A DNA stretch of 64,000 bases from Osedax fenrisi (Eukaryota > Annelida > Polychaeta > Sabellida > Siboglinidae): assembly GCA_964019155.1 (NCBI GenBank), contig OZ025239.1:95399795-95463794 (forward strand), given 5' to 3'. The first letter of the stretch is position 1; each line of letters starts with the position of its first letter. Under the pieces are notes generated by a model. It saw nothing but the letters and a program-made list of their open reading frames with translations. It searched no databases and had not been told where the DNA came from. This document shows, one piece after another, positions 56,901 through 64,000 of this stretch. Position numbers and translations under genes: made by a program.

Positions 56901-59554
56901 CTAGTGTATTACCTACTGTATTAGCTACTATATTAGCTACTGTATTAGCTACTGTATTAGCTACTGTATTACCTACTGTATTACCTACTGTATTACCTAC
57001 TGTATTACCTACTGTATTACCTACTGTATTACCTACTGTATTACCTACTGTATTACCTACTGTATTACCTAGTGTATTAGCTACTGTATTACCTACTGTA
57101 TTACCTACTGTATTACCTACTGTATTACCTACTGTATTACCTACTGTATTAGCTACTGTATTACCTACTGTATTACCTACTGTATTATCTACTATATTAG
57201 CTACTGTATTAGCTACTGTATTAGCTACTGTATTACCTACTGTATTACCTAATGTATTACATACTGTATTACCTACTGTATTACCTACTGTATTACCTAG
57301 TGTATTAGCTACTGTATTAGCTACTGTATTAGCTACTGTATTACCTACTGTATTAGCTACTATATTAGCTACTGTATTAGCTACTGTATTAGCTACTGTA
57401 TTACCTACTGTATTACCTACTGTATTACCTACTGTATTACCTACTGTATTACCTACTGTATTACCTACTGTATTACCTACTGTATTACCTACTGTATTAG
57501 CTACTGTATTACCTACTGTATTACCTACTGTATTACCTACTGTATTAGCTACTGTATTAGCTACTGTATTACCTACTGTATTATCTACTGTATTAGCTAC
57601 TGTATTACCTACTGTATTACCTACTGTATTAGCTACTGTATTACCTACTGTATTACCTACTGTATTACCTACTGTATTACCTACTGTATTACCTACTGTA
57701 TTACCTACTGTATTACCTAGTGTATTAGCTACTGTATTACCTACTGTATTACCTACTGTATTACCTACTGTATTACCTACTGTATTAGCTACTGTATTAC
57801 CTACTGTATTACCTACTGTATTACCTACTGTATTACCTACTGTATTACCTACTGTATTAGCTACTGTATTAGCTACTGTATTAGCTACTGTATTAGCTAC
57901 TGTATTACCTACTGTATTACCTACTGTATTAGCTACTGTATTACCTACTGTATTACCTACTGTATTAGCTACTGTATTAGCTACTGTATTAGCTACTGTA
58001 TTACCTACTGTATTACCTACTGTATTACCTACTGTATTAGCTACTGTATTACCTACTGTATTACCTACTGTATTACCTACTGTATTACCTACTGTATTAC
58101 CTACTGTATTACCTACTGTATTACCTACTGTATTAGCTACTGTATTAGCTACTGTATTAGCTACTGTATTAGCTACTGTATTACCTACTGTATTACCTAC
58201 TGTATTAGCTACTGTATTACCTACTGTATTACCTAGTGTATTAGCTACTGTATTAGCTACTGTATTACCTACTGTATTAGCTACTGTATTACCTACTGTA
58301 TTACCTACTGTATTACCTACTGTATTACCTACTGTATTAGCTAATGTATTATCTACTGTATTAGCTACTGTATTACCTACTGTATTACCTACTGTATTAC
58401 CTACTGTATTACCTACTGTATTACCTACTGTATTACCTAGTGTATTAGCTACTGTATTAGCTACTGTATTACCTACTGTATTACCTACTGTATTAGCTAC
58501 TGTATTACCTACTGTATTACCTACTGTATTACCTACTGTATTACCTACTGTATTACCTACTGTATTAGCTACTGTATTAGCTACTGTATTACCTACTGTA
58601 TTAGCTACTGTATTACCTACTGTATTACCTACTGTATTAGCTACTGTATAACCTACTGTATTACCTACTGTATTACCTACTGTATTACCTACTGTATTAC
58701 CTACTGTATTAGCTACTGTATTAGCTACTGTATTAGCTACTGTATTACCTACTGTATTACCTACTGTATTACCTACTGTATTACCTACTGTATTACCTAC
58801 TGTATTACCTACTGTATTAGCTACTGTATTACCTACTGTATTACCTACTGTATTACCTACTGTATTACCTACTGTATTACCTACTGTATTAGCTACTGTA
58901 TTAGCTACTGTATTACCTAGTGTATTACCTACTGTATTACCTACTGTATTACCTACTGTATTACCTACTGTATTACCTACTGTATTACCTACTGTATTAG
59001 CTACTGTATTACCTACTGTATTAGCTACTGTATTACCTACTGTATTACCTACTGTATTACCTACTATATTAGCTACTGTATTACCTACTGTATTACCTAC
59101 TGTATTAGCTACTGTATTACCTACTGTATTACCTACTGTATTACCTAGTGTATTAGCTACTGTATTAGCTACTGTATTACCTACTGTATTACCTAGTGTA
59201 TTACCTAGTGTATTACCTACTGTATTACCTACTGTATTACCTACTGTATTACCTACTGTATTACCTACTGTATTACCTACTATATTAGCTACTGTATTAC
59301 CTACTGTATTACCTACTGTATTAGCTACTGTATTACCTACTGTATTACCTACTGTATTACCTAGTGTATTAGCTACTGTATTAGCTACTGTATTACCTAC
59401 TGTATTACCTACTGTATTAGCTAATGTATTACCTACTGTATTACCTACTGTATTACCTACTGTATTACCTACTGTATTACCTACTGTATTAGCTACTGTA
59501 TTAGCTACTGTATTACCTACTGTATTAGCTACTGTATTACCTACTGTATTACCT

Positions 59555-59565
59555 CTGTATTACCT
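59555..59565 (+). repeat. 11-bp unit opening region-G copy 2
   Basis: Same missing A; unit starts move from 11 to 10 modulo 12. Flanking unit order on both sides equals that at 53,028 and 61,858. Confidence 0.96.
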
Positions 59566-61857
59566 ACTGTATTACCTACTGTATTACCTACTGTATTACC
59601 TACTGTATTACCTAGTGTATTAGCTACTGTATTACCTACTGTATTACCTACTGTATTACCTACTGTATTACCTACTGTATTACCTACTGTATTAGCTACT
59701 GTATTACCTACTGTATTACCTACTGTATTAGCTACTATATTAGCTACTGTATTAGCTACTGTATTAGCTACTGTATTACCTACTGTATTACCTAATGTAT
59801 TACCTACTGTATTACCTACTGTATTACCTACTGTATTACCTAGTGTATTAGCTACTGTATTAGCTACTGTATTAGCTACTGTATTACCTACTGTATTAGC
59901 TACTATATTAGCTACTGTATTAGCTACTGTATTAGCTACTGTATTACCTACTGTATTACCTACTGTATTACCTACTGTATTACCTACTGTATTACCTACT
60001 GTATTACCTAGTGTATTAGCTACTGTATTACCTACTGTATTACCTACTGTATTACCTACTGTATTACCTACTGTATTACCTACTGTATTACCTAGTGTAT
60101 TAGCTACTGTATTAGCTACTGTATTAGCTACTGTATTACCTACTGTATTAGCTACTGTATTACCTACTGTATTAGCTACTGTATTAGCTACTGTATTAGC
60201 TACTGTATTAGCTACTGTATTAGCTACTGTATTAGCTACTGTATTACCTACTGTATTACCTACTGTATTACCTACTGTATTACCTACTGTATTACCTACT
60301 GTATTACCTAGTGTATTAGCTACTGTATTAGCTACTGTATTAGCTACTGTATTATCTACTGTATTACCTACTGTATTACCTACTGTATTAGCTACTGTAT
60401 TACCTACTGTATTACCTACTGTATTACCTACTGTATTACCTACTGTATTACCTACTGTATTAGCTACTGTATTAGCTACTGTATTACCTACTGTATTAGC
60501 TACTGTATTACCTACTGTATTACCTACTGTATTAGCTACTGTATAACCTACTGTATTACCTACTGTATTACCTACTGTATTACCTACTGTATTACCTACT
60601 GTATTAGCTACTGTATTAGCTACTGTATTAGCTACTGTATTACCTACTGTATTACCTACTGTATTACCTACTGTATTACCTACTGTATTACCTACTGTAT
60701 TACCTACTGTATTAGCTACTGTATTACCTACTGTATTACCTACTGTATTACATACTGTATTACCTACTGTATTAGCTACTGTATTAGCTACTGTATTACC
60801 TAGTGTATTACCTACTGTATTACCTACTGTATTACCTACTGTATTACCTACTGTATTACCTACTGTATTACCTACTGTATTAGCTACTGTATTACCTACT
60901 GTATTAGCTACTGTATTACCTACTGTATTACCTACTGTATTACCTACTATATTAGCTACTGTATTACCTACTGTATTACCTACTGTATTAGCTACTGTAT
61001 TACCTACTGTATTACCTACTGTATTACCTAGTGTATTAGCTACTGTATTAGCTACTGTATTACCTACTGTATTACCTAGTGTATTACCTACTGTATTACC
61101 TACTGTATTACCTACTGTATTACATACTGTATTACCTACTGTATTACCTACTATATTAGCTACTGTATTACCTACTGTATTACCTACTGTATTAGCTACT
61201 GTATTACCTACTGTATTACCTACTGTATTACCTAGTGTATTAGCTACTGTATTAGCTACTGTATTACCTACTGTATTACCTACTGTATTAGCTAATGTAT
61301 TACCTACTGTATTACCTACTGTATTACCTACTGTATTACCTACTGTATTAGCTACTGTATTAGCTACTGTATTACCTACTGTATTAGCTACTGTATTACC
61401 TACTGTATTACCTACTGTATTACCTACTGTATTAGCTACTGTATTAGCTACTGTATTAGCTACTGTATTACCTACTGTATTACCTACTGTATTAGCTACT
61501 GTATTACCTACTGTATTACCTACTGTATTACCTACTGTATTACCTACTGTATTACCTACTGTATTACCTACTGTATTACCTACTATATTAGCTACTGTAT
61601 TACCTACTGTATTACCTACTGTATTAGCTACTGTATTACCTACTGTATTACCTACTGTATTACCTAGTGTATTAGCTACTGTATTAGCTACTGTATTACC
61701 TACTGTATTACCTACTGTATTAGCTAATGTATTACCTACTGTATTACCTACTGTATTACCTACTGTATTACCTACTGTATTACCTACTGTATTAGCTACT
61801 GTATTAGCTACTGTATTACCTACTGTATTAGCTACTGTATTACCTACTGTATTACCT
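59555..61857 (+). repeat. Region-G higher-order repeat, copy 2 (2,303 bp)
   Basis: This copy is 192 units minus one base. It has AGTG, ACTATA, AATG (near 59,793), TTATCT (near 60,353) and TATAAC (near 60,538) in the order seen in copy 1, and it ends with ACTATA and AATG units (near 61,582 and 61,726) that also occur at 52,752 and 52,896, just before copy 1. It is probably close to the basic HOR length of this region. Confidence 0.88.
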
Positions 61858-61868
61858 CTGTATTACCT
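61858..61868 (+). repeat. 11-bp unit opening region-G copy 3
   Basis: Third occurrence of the CCTCTG junction in this family; unit starts move from 10 to 9 modulo 12, which is kept to the end of the window. Confidence 0.96.
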
Positions 61869-64000
61869 ACTGTATTACCTACTGTATTACCTACTGTATT
61901 ACCTACTGTATTACCTAGTGTATTAGCTACTGTATTACCTACTGTATTACCTACTGTATTACCTACTGTATTACCTACTGTATTACCTACTGTATTAGCT
62001 ACTGTATTACCTACTGTATTACCTACTGTATTAGCTACTATATTAGCTACTGTATTAGCTACTGTATTAGCTACTGTATTACCTACTGTATTACCTAATG
62101 TATTACCTACTGTATTACCTACTGTATTACCTACTGTATTACCTAGTGTATTAGCTACTGTATTAGCTACTGTATTAGCTACTGTATTACCTACTGTATT
62201 AGCTACTATATTAGCTACTGTATTAGCTACTGTATTAGCTACTGTATTACCTACTGTATTACCTACTGTATTACCTACTGTATTACCTACTGTATTACCT
62301 ACTGTATTACCTAGTGTATTAGCTACTGTATTACCTACTGTATTACCTACTGTATTACCTACTGTATTACCTACTGTATTACCTACTGTATTACCTAGTG
62401 TATTAGCTACTGTATTAGCTACTGTATTAGCTACTGTATTACCTACTGTATTAGCTACTGTATTACCTACTGTATTAGCTACTGTATTAGCTACTGTATT
62501 AGCTACTGTATTAGCTACTGTATTAGCTACTGTATTAGCTACTGTATTACCTACTGTATTACCTACTGTATTACCTACTGTATTACCTACTGTATTACCT
62601 ACTGTATTACCTAGTGTATTAGCTACTGTATTAGCTACTGTATTAGCTACTGTATTATCTACTGTATTACCTACTGTATTACCTACTGTATTAGCTACTG
62701 TATTACCTACTGTATTACCTACTGTATTACCTACTGTATTACCTACTGTATTACCTACTGTATTAGCTACTGTATTAGCTACTGTATTACCTACTGTATT
62801 AGCTACTGTATTACCTACTGTATTACCTACTGTATTAGCTACTGTATAACCTACTGTATTACCTACTGTATTACCTACTGTATTACCTACTGTATTACCT
62901 ACTGTATTAGCTACTGTATTAGCTACTGTATTAGCTACTGTATTACCTACTGTATTACCTACTGTATTACCTACTGTATTACCTACTGTATTACCTACTG
63001 TATTACCTACTGTATTAGCTACTGTATTACCTACTGTATTACCTACTGTATTACATACTGTATTACCTACTGTATTAGCTACTGTATTAGCTACTGTATT
63101 ACCTAGTGTATTACCTACTGTATTACCTACTGTATTACCTACTGTATTACCTACTGTATTACCTACTGTATTACCTACTGTATTAGCTACTGTATTACCT
63201 ACTGTATTAGCTACTGTATTACCTACTGTATTACCTACTGTATTACCTACTATATTAGCTACTGTATTACCTACTGTATTACCTACTGTATTAGCTACTG
63301 TATTACCTACTGTATTACCTACTGTATTACCTAGTGTATTAGCTACTGTATTAGCTACTGTATTACCTACTGTATTACCTAGTGTATTACCTACTGTATT
63401 ACCTACTGTATTACCTACTGTATTACATACTGTATTACCTACTGTATTACCTACTATATTAGCTACTGTATTACCTACTGTATTACCTACTGTATTAGCT
63501 ACTGTATTACCTACTGTATTACCTACTGTATTACCTAGTGTATTAGCTACTGTATTAGCTACTGTATTACCTACTGTATTACCTACTGTATTAGCTAATG
63601 TATTACCTACTGTATTACCTACTGTATTACCTACTGTATTACCTACTGTATTAGCTACTGTATTAGCTACTGTATTACCTACTGTATTAGCTACTGTATT
63701 ACCTACTGTATTACCTACTGTATTACCTACTGTATTACCTACTGTATTACCTACTGTATTACCTACTGTATTACCTAGTGTATTAGCTACTGTATTAGCT
63801 ACTGTATTACCTACTGTATTACCTACTGTATTAGCTACTATATTAGCTACTGTATTACCTACTGTATTACCTACTGTATTACCTACTGTATTACCTACTG
63901 TATTACCTACTGTATTAGCTACTGTATTAGCTAATGTATTAGCTACTGTATTACCTACTGTATTAGCTACTGTATTACCTACTGTATTACCTACTGTATT
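61858..64000 (+). repeat. Region-G higher-order repeat, copy 3, cut by the window edge
   Basis: Follows the start of copy 1 at an offset of 8,830 bp through AGTG, ACTATA, AATG, TTATCT and TATAAC (near 62,841). After AATG near 63,597 one C-type unit is missing compared with copy 1, so the offset becomes 8,818 bp. The copy is incomplete at the right edge. Confidence 0.88.

Larger units (their letters stand above)
53028..59554 (+). repeat. Region-G higher-order repeat, expanded copy 1 (6,527 bp)
   Basis: From one 11-bp unit to the next is 6,527 bp (544 units minus one base). The first part carries AGTG near 53,087, ACTATA near 53,207, AATG at 53,267, TTATCT near 53,819 and TATAAC near 54,011, as in the two later copies. 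It is longer because it holds internal duplications; one, at an offset of 3,120 bp (260 units), relates 53,041-53,780 to 56,161-56,900 with two substitutions. Confidence 0.87.
1..64000 (+). repeat. 12-bp satellite array filling the whole window
   Basis: Every part of the window is made of head-to-tail copies of ACTGTATTA[C/G]CT. The phase of the unit start moves only at six places, which gives 5,333 complete units and a terminal 8-base fragment at 63,993-64,000. Two unit types dominate and differ at base 10: C-type (more common, very roughly 60% by eye) and G-type. The G-type contains AGCT inside the palindrome TAGCTA. Other single-base variants are scattered and often recur at fixed spacing, so they are inherited in blocks. 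No inversion, transposon fragment, poly-A tail or unique spacer is present. I do not recognise this as a named satellite; it is not the Drosophila dodeca satellite, and I see no CENP-B box. A eukaryotic heterochromatic location is inferred from size and homogeneity. Confidence 0.98.

Noticed and set aside
13..63600. ATG codons in AATG units as gene starts
   Set aside because: The ATG lies in the Leu-Tyr-Tyr frame, which meets a TAG at the next G-type unit, giving only short peptides.
1..64000. CRISPR array
   Set aside because: There are no unique spacers; the repeat is 12 bp and strictly head to tail.
1..64000. Telomere repeat array
   Set aside because: The unit lacks the G-run strand typical of telomeres, and the array has long HOR structure and no chromosome end in view.
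1..64000. Pentapeptide-repeat or autotransporter-like bacterial surface gene
   Set aside because: The period is four codons, no signal peptide, anchor or start is present, and six phase breaks together with 64 kb of length do not fit.
1..64000. Promoters from TATA-like strings (TGTATTA, CTATATTA)
   Set aside because: These strings are part of the unit or one step from it and occur throughout, so they carry no positional information.
1..64000. Identification as the Drosophila dodeca satellite because of the 12-bp period
   Set aside because: The dodeca unit is GC-rich and of different sequence; only the length is shared.

Overview
The window is one uninterrupted tandem satellite array with no gene, RNA gene, transposon or unique sequence. 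The repeat unit is 12 bp, ACTGTATTACCT (C-type) or ACTGTATTAGCT (G-type), always in the same orientation. From the phase of the repeat along the window I count 5,333 complete units plus an 8-base partial unit at the right edge: five units are 11 bp, one is 13 bp and the rest are 12 bp (assuming no compensating indels). Both edges lie inside the array, so its true length is more than 64 kb. Both unit types carry four G/C bases, so GC content is close to 33% throughout. I cannot name the organism. A homogeneous, one-orientation simple satellite of this length fits eukaryotic heterochromatin (pericentromeric, centromeric or subtelomeric) far better than a bacterial or viral genome; that is inference.

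The information in the array is in the order of C- and G-type units, a two-letter code, plus rarer variant units (AGTG, AATG, ACAG, CCGTA, TATCA, ACTTTA, ACTATA, TTATCT, TTACAT, TATAAC and others). Read this way the array is a mosaic of higher-order repeats (HORs) and recent segmental duplications. Regions: (A) about 1-3,100, with a duplication at 1,092-bp offset; (B) about 3,100-13,880, two tandem copies of a 5,363-bp block, each with the same 11-bp unit; (C) about 13,880-18,250, the most diverged units, the only 13-bp unit and a duplication at about 1.65-1.67 kb; (D) about 18,250-24,430, HORs with AGTG/ACTATA/AATG markers, copied again near 34.4 and 38.5 kb; (E) about 24,430-50,400, an HOR family in which a CCG triplet cluster, a TATCA unit and ACTTTA units sit at fixed distances (432, about 888-900 and 384 bp); (F) about 50,400-52,740, with an 840-bp tandem duplication; (G) about 52,740-64,000, a roughly 2.3-kb HOR related to D, each copy marked by an 11-bp unit.

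Nothing supports coding. One minus-strand frame, (Gly/Ala)-Asn-Thr-Val, stays open for about 36 kb between phase shifts, but it has no start codon that I could find, no single substitution in the consensus unit can create a stop in it, and its variants are mostly non-synonymous. The array looks shaped by unequal exchange or amplification at several scales: 12 bp, about 0.3-0.8 kb, about 2 kb, about 5 kb and copies 12-16 kb apart.

Duplication boundaries were found by eye from the unit code and are good to about one or two units unless stated. Functional roles (centromere, heterochromatin, satellite RNA) cannot be decided from the sequence.
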